Of a stretch of 38,581 nucleotides of DNA, positions 6,366 to 12,803 are shown piece after piece (the stretch's first letter is position 1; each line of letters opens with the position of its first letter). A program made the position numbers and the translations under genes. Source of the stretch: a virus. Under the pieces are notes generated by a model. That model was not told where the DNA came from. It saw nothing but the letters and a program-made list of their open reading frames with translations, and did no database searches. The stretch is taken from the IMG/VR virus record IMGVR_UViG_3300035670_000597, positions 1 through 38,581 of that record; one strand, given 5' to 3'.

Positions 6366-6818
6366 TTATTCTGTAAGGTTGAGAGCACTCATCATTTCCG
6401 AGAACTCAGATAACAACATCAGCACTATACCGTCGGTTGTCCCGTCCGGCATGGCAACCATCACAAATGGACGATTGTCACCCAGCGCTTTCGCCGCATC
6501 GCTCTGCGCTTTCGCGTCTTTGAATCGTGTATGAATCGGACCGACTTGATTGCCCGCTTTGATCTCGGTACGAAAAACGCCACCCCAATTTTCTTCGTGA
6601 CGGGTAAGATGGCCACCCAGCCCAAGTTTCTTGCGGGCACGACGCGCTTTGGCATCGCCTTTAGATCGGTTACGTTTACCCCTAGCCGCAGGGTCGCCAC
6701 AGTGTCGAACCCTACGCGCACCATCACGACCCGGTCGCCCAAGGGTTCCGAACTTTGGGCATCCATCGGCGTTGCACTTCTCTCTGTTACCTTCACACTC
6801 ACCCTTTCTCTGATCCAT
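6366..6818 (-). CDS. PD-(D/E)XK nuclease-like protein, possibly a Holliday junction resolvase
   Basis: The N-terminal 40 residues hold C8, C15, C20 and C40, a possible zinc site. The core reads KGDAKARRARKKLG (from residue 53), then RHEENWGG (E75/E76) and RTEIKAG (E85-x-K87). This is the E-...-E-x-K signature of the restriction-endonuclease-like fold used by archaeal-type Hjc resolvases. The arrangement is familiar from actinophage proteins of unknown or resolvase annotation. The neighbouring exonuclease and annealing-like genes support a role in recombination or in resolving replication intermediates. A rival reading frame on the same strand (6461-6802) was rejected because it has no such motif. 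Confidence 0.75.
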   Translation of the reverse strand: MDQRKGECEGNREKCNADGCPKFGTLGRPGRDGARRVRHCGDPAARGKRNRSKGDAKARRARKKLGLGGHLTRHEENWGGVFRTEIKAGNQVGPIHTRFKDAKAQSDAAKALGDNRPFVMVAMPDGTTDGIVLMLLSEFSEMMSALNLTE

Positions 6819-6948
6819 CTGTTGCCTCTAATCTGTCGACAGCCTCTTCGTATTCCTCGATGGCGCTGACCATAACCCTATGGTCGTATTCCATGGTTGC
6901 GTTGTAGAGGCGTGTTGCTATTTCGTACCAGTCGATAATCGCTGGCAT
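6799..6948 (-). CDS. Small acidic protein, 49 aa
   Basis: The ATG at 6948 overlaps the stop of the annealing-protein gene as ATGA. The 49-residue frame starts MPAIIDWYEIATRLYNATM, continues as an acidic helix (AIEEYEEAVDRLEATD) and ends at TGA 6799-6801, overlapping the next gene by 20 bases. It fills an otherwise empty 130-base gap in exactly the coupled style of its neighbours. The function is unknown. Confidence 0.65.
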   Translation of the reverse strand: MPAIIDWYEIATRLYNATMEYDHRVMVSAIEEYEEAVDRLEATDGSEKG

Positions 6949-7619
6949 CAGTTCTGCTGTTCCTTGAACTTAGAGATAAGCATTGAAGCCTCGCCCTTTG
7001 TGAGTTCATCCAGCTTTTCGATCATGCGACCAACAGTTGCACCGCACAGGTCGATCACGTCCGACTGTGTGGTCACCTCCATACCACGGAGAACCGCACG
7101 AATCATGCCGAGTTGCTTGGGCGATGCTGGCTCATCTGGGTTCTTGATAGATGGCGCGGTGCTAACCACCTCTCCCCCAAACTGCTTGATCACTTCGTCA
7201 ACGGCGTCAGCAACGCTTGTCTGATCCTGCTTGGAAAAATTCTGGGCTGGCTTTGCTGGCATCGGGCGTTCTACCGGACGCTCGTTGTACCTGTTCACCT
7301 TCTCCATCTCTTGCCTGCTTGGACGAGGAGCCGCCTTGGATTGGAACCCACAGTTGGCCAAGCCTCTTCCAATTGCAGAAGTGTCTGCGTTCTCGACATG
7401 AGCTGTCTTATTGACTGGGCTCGAGCCTCGAACTTCTTCTGCATATCCGGTGGCAACAGGGCGCTCGTCCTCACGGTTGAAATAAATCTCAGCCTTGATG
7501 ACTACCTTGTTGTCGTCGTAGTGGTGGATGCTGGTAAGGATGCGACCCTCGGGGTGTGCCTCCCAGAATTTGACGAGTCTTTCTTCGACTGTCTCGTAGT
7601 TGTCGAGATTGAATCCCAT
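6948..7619 (-). CDS. Single-strand annealing-like recombination protein, 223 aa
   Basis: The N-terminal domain has YETVEERLVKFWEAHPEGRI (8-27) and beta strands around KVVIKAEIYF. It also has ENADTSAIGRGLANCGF (76-92), the N-x-TSAIGR-LA motif shared by ERF/Sak-type annealing proteins and many actinophage relatives. A low-complexity linker (about 95-150) leads to a C-terminal helical domain from residue 160. The gene directly follows the exonuclease, with overlapping ends at base 7619. This is the classic pairing of a 5'-3' exonuclease with an annealing protein. I infer homologous strand annealing in replication and genome repair. The exact superfamily is not certain by eye. Confidence 0.75.
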   Translation of the reverse strand: MGFNLDNYETVEERLVKFWEAHPEGRILTSIHHYDDNKVVIKAEIYFNREDERPVATGYAEEVRGSSPVNKTAHVENADTSAIGRGLANCGFQSKAAPRPSRQEMEKVNRYNERPVERPMPAKPAQNFSKQDQTSVADAVDEVIKQFGGEVVSTAPSIKNPDEPASPKQLGMIRAVLRGMEVTTQSDVIDLCGATVGRMIEKLDELTKGEASMLISKFKEQQN

Positions 7620-8560
7620 TACTTGCTCCTCTTCTTGATTTTCATTTGACGGTATTGAGTTGTCTTACGGAACTTGTTGACGAGAGCTGGATGTGCCTGA
7701 CCCAATGCTTTGGTGTCGAGCGAATCCCGCTTGACCGTCTTCCAAGTGATTACTTCCTCGCCACCATACAGGCCGATCTCGGCATCTTGCAACACGCTTC
7801 CGATTTGCGCGCTCAATTTGCTCTCGACCTCCTCCAAGGTTGCGATCTGTTCCTTGACTTCCTTCAAGTGTTCGATGGTTTGAAGGTCGTATTCATCGAG
7901 GTCAACAGACTTTGGCTGTGACTCTGGATACATCTCTCCAACTTCTGCAAAGGTTGGGTCTGCGTTGTCCGGCATTCTCCCCTCGTCGATTGCGGAGAGG
8001 AACATGCGCACTTCGTTCTTGTGCACTTCCATCTCGTCAGAGGTGACGAACTGCGTGTACCTATGTAGCTCCATGGATCCATCAAAGATCACCCATTCGA
8101 CCGTGGTACTACCTGCACAGATGGCCTGCTGTACACCCTGCCAGCGCCAGTGGTCTGGGAGTTCCCCGTCCCACCTCTTCTTTGTTGTCTTGACCTCATA
8201 GGGGGTTCCTTGCTCGTCGATTGCGTCGAGGGTTGCGATCATCCTGCAAGCCCCATCCTCGTAGCAATACATAACGTCTGGCGTTATGAGCTTTTTGTTC
8301 TCCAGATCCCCAGCCCATTCGATGAGCATCGGCTCCATTCGGTTGCCGCGTTCCATGTCTTTGTTTGAAGCCTTTGGAACTGGTGCGGTATCAGCCAAAA
8401 GCTCACCAGCAAGAGATGCTGAAGAAGTCCAAGGGTGGCTGTTATGAATGGCAGCAGCAACAGATGCGGAGATGCGCCTGTTCCCCTGCTTGTCTGCCCA
8501 CCTGACTCGCAGCCACTCTTCGCTGCCGTGGTGTGGTTTTTCTATTTCGTATCTGTACAT
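7619..8560 (-). CDS. YqaJ/lambda-exonuclease-family recombinase nuclease, 313 aa
   Basis: RRISASVAAAI (28-38) matches the conserved serine region. E76 in GNRMEPML, D112 in IATLDAI and E122/K124 in YEVKTT give the PD-(D/E)XK catalytic set. WRWQGVQQAICAG follows as the usual QxQ-like helix. The C-terminal third is a coiled coil (about 225-255). A strong GAGGGAGG precedes the ATG at 8560. Enzymes of this family degrade the 5' strand of DNA ends and hand the 3' strand to an annealing protein, here the next gene. This gives the phage its own recombination pathway. Confidence 0.88.
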   Translation of the reverse strand: MYRYEIEKPHHGSEEWLRVRWADKQGNRRISASVAAAIHNSHPWTSSASLAGELLADTAPVPKASNKDMERGNRMEPMLIEWAGDLENKKLITPDVMYCYEDGACRMIATLDAIDEQGTPYEVKTTKKRWDGELPDHWRWQGVQQAICAGSTTVEWVIFDGSMELHRYTQFVTSDEMEVHKNEVRMFLSAIDEGRMPDNADPTFAEVGEMYPESQPKSVDLDEYDLQTIEHLKEVKEQIATLEEVESKLSAQIGSVLQDAEIGLYGGEEVITWKTVKRDSLDTKALGQAHPALVNKFRKTTQYRQMKIKKRSK

Positions 8561-8579
8561 GTTGCCTCCCTCTGCAACT

Positions 8580-8600
8580 TAGTGACAGGGTGTCACAAAC
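8580..8600. promoter_or_regulatory. Short perfect dyad before the exonuclease gene
   Basis: GTGACA (8582-8587) and TGTCAC (8591-8596) are separated by three bases. The dyad lies between the stop of the gene at 8600 and the exonuclease ribosome binding site. It could be an operator or a small mRNA hairpin. No promoter elements were found with it. Confidence 0.35.
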
Positions 8601-8866
8601 TAAATCGTACCGGGTTTCCCAACTATCGACAACCTGCGAACCATTAGTGATGGTATATGCATGGGGGCAATGCCGTCCCCATCACTGAGAGTCTGCCAAA
8701 CGGTTACATGATCCTTCTTTGATCCAGGATCGCCAACCGGAACGAGAAACCCAACGGTATAGACAATCGCCTCGCCATCATCGACGAATTCATCCAGCGT
8801 CAGCCAGCCGGGATCCCCAGTGTGTGCGTCCGCCCACTCAACCAACACGATCGTATTATTCGTCAT
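8600..8866 (-). CDS. Small conserved phage-type protein, 88 aa
   Basis: The protein opens with VLVEWADAHTGDPGWLTLDE, has a mid-section of beta strands (IVYTVGFLVPV) and ends in DHVTVWQTLSDGDGI plus HIPSLMVRRLSIV. This combination of an N-terminal W-x-DAH and a terminal IP-MVRRL is one I recall from many small uncharacterised actinophage proteins. The ATG at 8866 with AGGGG upstream is preferred over a frame extension to 8923. It is acidic and has no zinc ligands or membrane segment. It belongs to the early recombination cluster, but no function is known. Confidence 0.7.
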   Translation of the reverse strand: MTNNTIVLVEWADAHTGDPGWLTLDEFVDDGEAIVYTVGFLVPVGDPGSKKDHVTVWQTLSDGDGIAPMHIPSLMVRRLSIVGKPGTI

Positions 8867-8950
8867 CCTCGACGCCCCTGTCTCCGCATTCCGGGTCGGC
8901 TGGGACGGGTGTCCGACACACACATTTATATGTGCGCGCGCCGACGGGGG

Positions 8951-9112
8951 TCACTCTACTTCCTCGTAGTTTGCCCCAGACATTTTAAGGATTCTCCCGC
9001 TCCTGTCGAATGCAATCCAGCTCGGTGCATCTGGGTCGCAGTTGCAACCGTTTACAGATTCCTCACTGTGGGTGACGAAAACGCCACACTTGATGCACCT
9101 TATTGTCTTCAC
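8951..9112 (-). CDS. Small zinc-binding protein with GTG start, 53 aa
   Basis: The GTG at 9112 overlaps the stop of the phosphoesterase gene (GTGA). The frame encodes CIKCG, then an HSEESVNGCNCD cluster, then PDAPSWIAF, ending at TGA 8951-8953. Two Cys pairs suggest one bound zinc. A C-x2-C, C-x-C-D-PDAP pattern recurs in small actinophage proteins. It has no ribosome binding site of its own and must rely on coupled translation. The roughly 85 bases between it and the next start carry only a CA/TG-rich stretch. Confidence 0.65.
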   Translation of the reverse strand: MKTIRCIKCGVFVTHSEESVNGCNCDPDAPSWIAFDRSGRILKMSGANYEEVE

Positions 9113-10119
9113 AGCCAGACTGTGTACTCAGCAGTCACACGACCTTTTTCTGGGTCTACAAAATGGAGTCGCTGGCTTGGCTGACCGACAGCGGCAACGA
9201 AGACTCGAGCGTATTCATTGTGCGACTCTGGGCTACCAGACACGAATACCCGTCCGGCGTTAGCCATTGTCAGAGTCATGGGTGTGTGGAAGTGCCCCAT
9301 GTAAACATCTTGGAAATCTTCCACCACTCCAGTAGCCCATGCGTTGCACTTACGAAGAATGCCAAAGGCTGGAACGTTCCCCCCGTAGGAGTTAATCTCG
9401 TCTCCATGAACGAGCATTGCTTTGTAGTTCCCGATCTTGACCATCTGATGCCAGTCTTCTGACATCTGCCAACTTGCATTCTTCAGGTCTGCTGTTCTAT
9501 CTGCAGTGATTCTGTATGCAACCCTGTCGATGTTGTCACCACCTGGCATGTCACCTTTCCTGCCAAGCCGACCATGGTTGCCGTACTCACATACAACATG
9601 AACCTTTTCGAAGTACGAGGAGAGGGTTCGAACCATTGTCTCCATGATCTTCGACACTTCGAACAACTGTTCGAACAAGTGGGCTTCGATCTCGTATGCC
9701 TGTCCCGGAAATATTGACACCCCTTCCACCATGTCCCCACCAAACATAAGAACACATTCTTTTACTGGGTGATGATGTCTTTGTATTTCAGTAAGCTCTA
9801 TTACCTTTCTGGTAAAAGCTTTCATTCTTTCGGAAAGAACATCGATGTCATATGACTGTGTCTTTTTTCCACACTGCCAGTCGGTTGCATGGACTAGAGC
9901 AACCTCCGCCTTGCCCTTGCGGGTGTCTTTCTTTGGAGGATTGACGGATTTACCTCCGCCAACGGCAAGTGCAGCGTCCTTTGCGGCGGAGTAGACGGCG
10001 TCAATGATCCCTTGTGACTTGATCTTTGCCCTGAACTCTGCCTGCTGTGCTGTCTTTAGTGCACGCCTCAGCTCTGACAATTCGTTCTCATGTTGTGCTA
10101 ACAGTTCAAACTTATTCAC
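9109..10119 (-). CDS. Calcineurin-like metallophosphoesterase, 336 aa
   Basis: With the GTG at 10119 as residue 1, the five family motifs appear in order: HATDWQ (D80, with Gln at the usual His position), GGDMVEG (D129), YGNHGR (N181, H182), LVHGDE (H238) and GHFH (H276, H278). The N-terminal 70 residues are a helical, coiled-coil-like extension. AAAGGA six bases before the GTG decides the start. The fold hydrolyses phosphodiesters with two metals and includes SbcD/Mre11 nucleases. Its place directly before the recombination genes favours a DNA end-processing nuclease. It overlaps the HTH gene upstream by 8 bases. Confidence 0.85.
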   Translation of the reverse strand: MNKFELLAQHENELSELRRALKTAQQAEFRAKIKSQGIIDAVYSAAKDAALAVGGGKSVNPPKKDTRKGKAEVALVHATDWQCGKKTQSYDIDVLSERMKAFTRKVIELTEIQRHHHPVKECVLMFGGDMVEGVSIFPGQAYEIEAHLFEQLFEVSKIMETMVRTLSSYFEKVHVVCEYGNHGRLGRKGDMPGGDNIDRVAYRITADRTADLKNASWQMSEDWHQMVKIGNYKAMLVHGDEINSYGGNVPAFGILRKCNAWATGVVEDFQDVYMGHFHTPMTLTMANAGRVFVSGSPESHNEYARVFVAAVGQPSQRLHFVDPEKGRVTAEYTVWL

Positions 10120-10318
10120 CACGCATCCTTTGGATAGACATTGCCGAAACAGAAACACCAAGAGACTTGAGTGCTTTCTGAATTGCCGCAGAACTAATCT
10201 GAGAGTTCTTCATTGCGGCTTCCCATTCTTTGTATGACTCAGGATCAAGAGTTTCTTTGATCCTGTCTTTGACTCCAAGAACTTTTGTCTTGTTCAAAGC
10301 TTCACCAAATTTTGTCAT
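10112..10318 (-). CDS. Small helix-turn-helix protein, 68 aa, first early gene
   Basis: AAGGAG precedes the ATG at 10318, which rules out a longer frame. The C-terminal 30 residues (SSAAIQKALKSLGVSVSAMS, then a basic tail) read as a helix-turn-helix with a recognition helix ending in RMRGE. The N-terminus is helical and charged. It is the first gene after the strongest promoter in the window and is coupled to the phosphoesterase gene. Proteins of this layout sit before phosphoesterase genes in several actinophages. It may regulate its own promoter, where a leader dyad lies at 10345-10378, but this is inference. Confidence 0.75.
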   Translation of the reverse strand: MTKFGEALNKTKVLGVKDRIKETLDPESYKEWEAAMKNSQISSAAIQKALKSLGVSVSAMSIQRMRGE

Positions 10319-10344
10319 GATGTTCTCCTTCTTTAAAGTGTGGA

Positions 10345-10378
10345 TTGGGATCCTAGAAGGGAGTAACAAAGATCCCAA
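10345..10378. promoter_or_regulatory. Leader dyad of the early operon
   Basis: TTGGGATC (10345-10352) and GATCCCAA (10371-10378) form an 8-bp dyad with an 18-base loop. It lies between the predicted transcription start and the first early gene, so it could be an operator for the HTH protein or an mRNA leader hairpin. Confidence 0.45.
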
Positions 10379-10390
10379 CCCACGAATAAA

Positions 10391-10419
10391 AAAATATCAG
10401 ACTGGTTGCAACAGGTCAA
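10391..10419 (-). promoter_or_regulatory. Putative early promoter
   Basis: On the minus strand, TTGACC (10414-10419) and TATTTT (10391-10396) are separated by exactly 17 bases. This matches a host housekeeping sigma factor. Predicted initiation is near 10384, about 66 bases before the ATG at 10318. It lies downstream of hairpins that close the lysis operon, so it would start early transcription. Confidence 0.6.
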
Positions 10420-10461
10420 TCATCGGGCTATCTTGTTCGACCACAACCGAGAAGTCTCATG

Positions 10462-10570
10462 CGTGTGCCCCTGTCGCAGGGGGTGGGCGGTAAACAGGGG
10501 AACCTGGGTAGTCCGTGCTGTCGTGGCACGGGGCGAATTAGAAGTGGGAGTCGGGCTGAGGCAACCCGAC
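10462..10570. terminator. Hairpin cluster between late and early operons
   Basis: Three GC-rich stem-loops lie between the lysis operon and the early promoter. They are CCCCTG-TCG-CAGGGG (about 10467-10481), CCGTGC (10513-10518) with GCACGG (10526-10531), and GTCGGG (10550-10555) with CCCGAC (10565-10570). The last is the first met by transcripts leaving the lysis genes and is followed by a moderately U-rich stretch. The group most likely ends late transcription. No gene is visible in 10319-10583. Confidence 0.5.
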
Positions 10571-10583
10571 GGGGGGCATTCAG

Positions 10584-10787
10584 TTACTTGGGTTCGCCGT
10601 GGTTCTGGATGTGGTCGTCCAGCTTTTGTTCAATCCGTGTGTGTGATTTGTACAGAATCTTGAGCATTCCTACGACTACGTTGTGGTCGGCCTGGTTCTC
10701 TTTGCGGAACTTTTGAATCAACGCAACTAGCACCGTCCCAACAGCACTCACAAATGCTGCAAGGATCAGCGCCCAACCAGCGTCCAT
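10584..10787 (-). CDS. Small membrane protein of the lysis cassette, 67 aa
   Basis: One N-terminal transmembrane helix (GWALILAAFVSAVGTVLVALI, residues 4-24) is followed by QKFRKENQADH and a charged coiled-coil tail with IEQKLDDHIQNH. This N-out, C-in layout is common for small phage membrane proteins annotated as holins or as spanin-like or accessory lysis factors. AAGGGAA lies 8 bases before the ATG at 10787, directly after the endolysin stop. It is the last gene of the late operon, before the hairpin cluster. A second holin or a holin regulator is most likely. Confidence 0.7.
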   Translation of the reverse strand: MDAGWALILAAFVSAVGTVLVALIQKFRKENQADHNVVVGMLKILYKSHTRIEQKLDDHIQNHGEPK

Positions 10788-10788
10788 T

Positions 10789-11382
10789 TCACAGTTCCCT
10801 TCCGCAGCAGTTACACACGGGCTTTGATTCTGGACTCTGTACAGACTTTGACTCTTTCCAGGCTTTTACAGCGTCAGGAGTTTTGTCCCCACACACATAC
10901 CGAAGATGCCACGGTTCTGACTGCACCTCCCAGGAAAATCCGTACTTGTGCGCATTGGACAGCAACCAGTCGAGCCTCTTGCCAGAAGCATTGGCAATGT
11001 CAACCGCAATCCCGAGGTTGTGGTTCGAGGTCCCCGGCACAGCCATGGGGGCAAGCTTTGGTGATTTTATATACCAGGCTTTACCCTTGTAGATCCTTGG
11101 CTTTCCTTTCGCCTGCTTCTTGTTCGGCTTATCGGTGTACCGTTGAAAGAACCCATACTCTTGCATCTCAAGAGAGCGGTAGGTGTCAGCCGTTGAGGTT
11201 GGAGAAAGGTCGATGCCAACAGCATTAGCTGCTTCATCCATCGCCTCGTATGCATCAGCGGCACAGTGATGCAACTTTCCCTTCTCGATGGTTTTTAGTA
11301 AATCAGCAGAAAGTGCACCCGGCTTCGCATTCTTCAAGTGCGAGCAGAGTTCCACCTTCACAACGGGGAACGGCTTGCGCAT
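10789..11382 (-). CDS. Endolysin, M15-type D-Ala-D-Ala carboxypeptidase family
   Basis: SNHNLGIAVDI (H121, D128) and SEPWHLRYV (E156, H159) give the zinc ligands and the catalytic acid of VanY/M15 peptidases. The N-terminal half (about 1-100) is a separate domain of unclear type, and the C-terminus ends in a CNCCGREL motif. There is no signal peptide, so release would need the holin. The ATG at 11382 overlaps the holin stop in TAATG. It would cut peptide cross-links of peptidoglycan at the end of infection, complementing the glycan-cleaving enzyme at 5801-6331. Confidence 0.88.
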   Translation of the reverse strand: MRKPFPVVKVELCSHLKNAKPGALSADLLKTIEKGKLHHCAADAYEAMDEAANAVGIDLSPTSTADTYRSLEMQEYGFFQRYTDKPNKKQAKGKPRIYKGKAWYIKSPKLAPMAVPGTSNHNLGIAVDIANASGKRLDWLLSNAHKYGFSWEVQSEPWHLRYVCGDKTPDAVKAWKESKSVQSPESKPVCNCCGREL

Positions 11383-11609
11383 TACTTAGCCTTGCCGAAA
11401 GCCTCAGCGATCTCGTCCTTGGTGAGCACGCCGTCGCTTGCCCACGCACGAAGAAGCGACTCCGTCACCTTGGCTGCTGCAACGATACCAGCAATAGCGG
11501 CAGCTTTCCACAGCTCCACATCAAGAACTGCGCCACCGGCCACAGCGGCAAGGGCCGAAGATCCAAACACGGCCAGCACGCGGAGAACCAGGGTCTTGAG
11601 GGTTTGCAT
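11382..11609 (-). CDS. r1t-type holin, 75 aa
   Basis: Two hydrophobic helices (about residues 8-28 and 33-50) are separated by a short turn (DVELWK). A polar tail, ASDGVLTKDEIAEAFGKAK, follows with a TKDEI-like motif typical of r1t-family holins in actinophages. AAAGGACTAAA precedes the ATG at 11609. The stop overlaps the endolysin start, the usual holin-endolysin order. It would form the membrane lesion that lets the leaderless endolysin reach the cell wall. Confidence 0.82.
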   Translation of the reverse strand: MQTLKTLVLRVLAVFGSSALAAVAGGAVLDVELWKAAAIAGIVAAAKVTESLLRAWASDGVLTKDEIAEAFGKAK

Positions 11610-11610
11610 T

Positions 11611-11772
11611 TTAGTCCTTTCGGGAAAGTGTCAAGGTCGCATGTACGACCAATGTTACACCAGTGATCATTAAGGCCGACCTAAAAGTGGGTCCGCTTAG
11701 GGTAATTAGTACTAAGCCGGTGCCTGCGTAGGTCCAGCTGTTGTCCGCTAGGAAGTCAAAGAACTTTCTCAT
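11611..11772 (-). CDS. Small two-helix membrane protein, 53 aa
   Basis: The ATG at 11772 overlaps the stop of the secreted-protein gene as ATGA, and the stop (11611-11613) is one base before the holin start. The product, beginning MRKFFDFLADNSWTYAGTGL, has two hydrophobic segments around residues 15-27 and 33-48 with a basic C-terminus. It could be a second holin, an antiholin or a membrane partner of the preceding protein. It fills the gap exactly and is translationally coupled on both sides. Confidence 0.7.
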   Translation of the reverse strand: MRKFFDFLADNSWTYAGTGLVLITLSGPTFRSALMITGVTLVVHATLTLSRKD

Positions 11773-12803
11773 CTCCGACGTCTAACATTACTAGGAGGGG
11801 GTGCAAACATAATTGCGACAGCAGTTACTGCGACTATTGTCCTGCGCTCAGCCACCGTAATGGTGGATCCGGCTGGGACGTAGTCGTCATATTCCCCAGA
11901 ATAAATGTTGACCTGGGCCTCAAACTCCTGTTTGGCCTCATAGGAGGCGTTTTCAGGTGGCATTTCTTCTAGTGCTGTGGGGGACACAGGGGGAACCGTT
12001 TCGTCGACGACAGGGGCTGTAATCGTGGTCTCAGGGGAAACTACGGTAGTGGTCGGCTCCAACGTAGTAGTAGCGGCAACTGTAGTCGTCGGAGCTACGG
12101 TCGTCGCGGGAGGCAAGGTAGTCGGTAGTACCGTGGTAGGAACAGTTGTCTCGTAGTAGGTTGTCGTAGGTGCGACTGTTTCTACCACTGGTTCCGTGGC
12201 TGGGGGCGGCGGCATGGTCGTGCTGGAAGAGGTCGTCGAAGAGGTCGTCGTAGATGTTGACTCTGTTGTGGTTGTCTCTGGCTCTTCTGGGGGCAACTCT
12301 GTCGACGAGGTACTTGTTGAACTCTCTGTTTCGCCCCACCAAGACAACGAGTCGAAGAGCCATAAATCCGCGTCTGCCGGTAATGAAAATCTTTCGATGG
12401 CCATGCCCTCATTCGCAGTCACCAACACTGTGGTTTCACAGCAGGTTCCGTCGATGGGCTTATCCTCTGTCGTGCCGTCTGTGTAGGAAAGAGTTAGCTG
12501 ACTAGTTCCATTCTTCGCTCCAGCAACGAACTGGAATCCTTGAACCGGAACGGGAAATACAAACTCTGTTGCGCTTTGCGTACTGAACAAGCACAGGGAG
12601 GGACCTTCAGTCCCATACTGATTAGAGTACTGATCACACCAGTAGGCTCCGCTGCCAAGCTGCACAAACAAATCGTAGGAGTCGTCATCAAAGTTCTCGG
12701 TGTATGTGTCGGCTGATGCTGGTGTAGAAAAAGCTATTAGCGCCGCTGGAGCAAAAACTATTAGGCGACTAAATCGCGAAAACCGTGATGTGCCGGTTCT
12801 CAA
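11769..12803 (-). CDS. Secreted Thr/Pro-rich membrane-anchored protein, 344 aa
   Basis: The protein has four parts. The signal peptide is basic with a cleavage site near ASA-D31/32. Residues 32-160 form a beta-rich domain with Cys residues including a CC pair (about 119-120). Residues 163-265 are a mucin-like linker of Thr, Ser and Pro. The C-terminal region (about 270-344) has a hydrophobic helix, RRTIVAVTAVAIMFAP, ending in RRRR, a stop-transfer pattern. The start is TTG at 12803 because no ATG or GTG gives a signal peptide. It overlaps the fibre gene by 35 bases and is coupled to two membrane proteins and the holin. Long TTT/P linkers are typical of surface proteins of actinobacteria. It may modify the host surface, block superinfection or disrupt the envelope; none is proven. 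Confidence 0.75.
   Translation of the reverse strand: MRTGTSRFSRFSRLIVFAPAALIAFSTPASADTYTENFDDDSYDLFVQLGSGAYWCDQYSNQYGTEGPSLCLFSTQSATEFVFPVPVQGFQFVAGAKNGTSQLTLSYTDGTTEDKPIDGTCCETTVLVTANEGMAIERFSLPADADLWLFDSLSWWGETESSTSTSSTELPPEEPETTTTESTSTTTSSTTSSSTTMPPPPATEPVVETVAPTTTYYETTVPTTVLPTTLPPATTVAPTTTVAATTTLEPTTTVVSPETTITAPVVDETVPPVSPTALEEMPPENASYEAKQEFEAQVNIYSGEYDDYVPAGSTITVAERRTIVAVTAVAIMFAPPPSNVRRRR

Noticed and set aside
6461-6802. 113-codon frame within the resolvase-like gene
   Set aside because: It overlaps a frame with conserved Cys and E-x-K motifs and shows no motif of its own.
9620-9640. GGTTCGAACC-like string resembling a tRNA T-loop
   Set aside because: It lies inside the phosphoesterase gene with no cloverleaf around it; no tRNA gene was found in the window.
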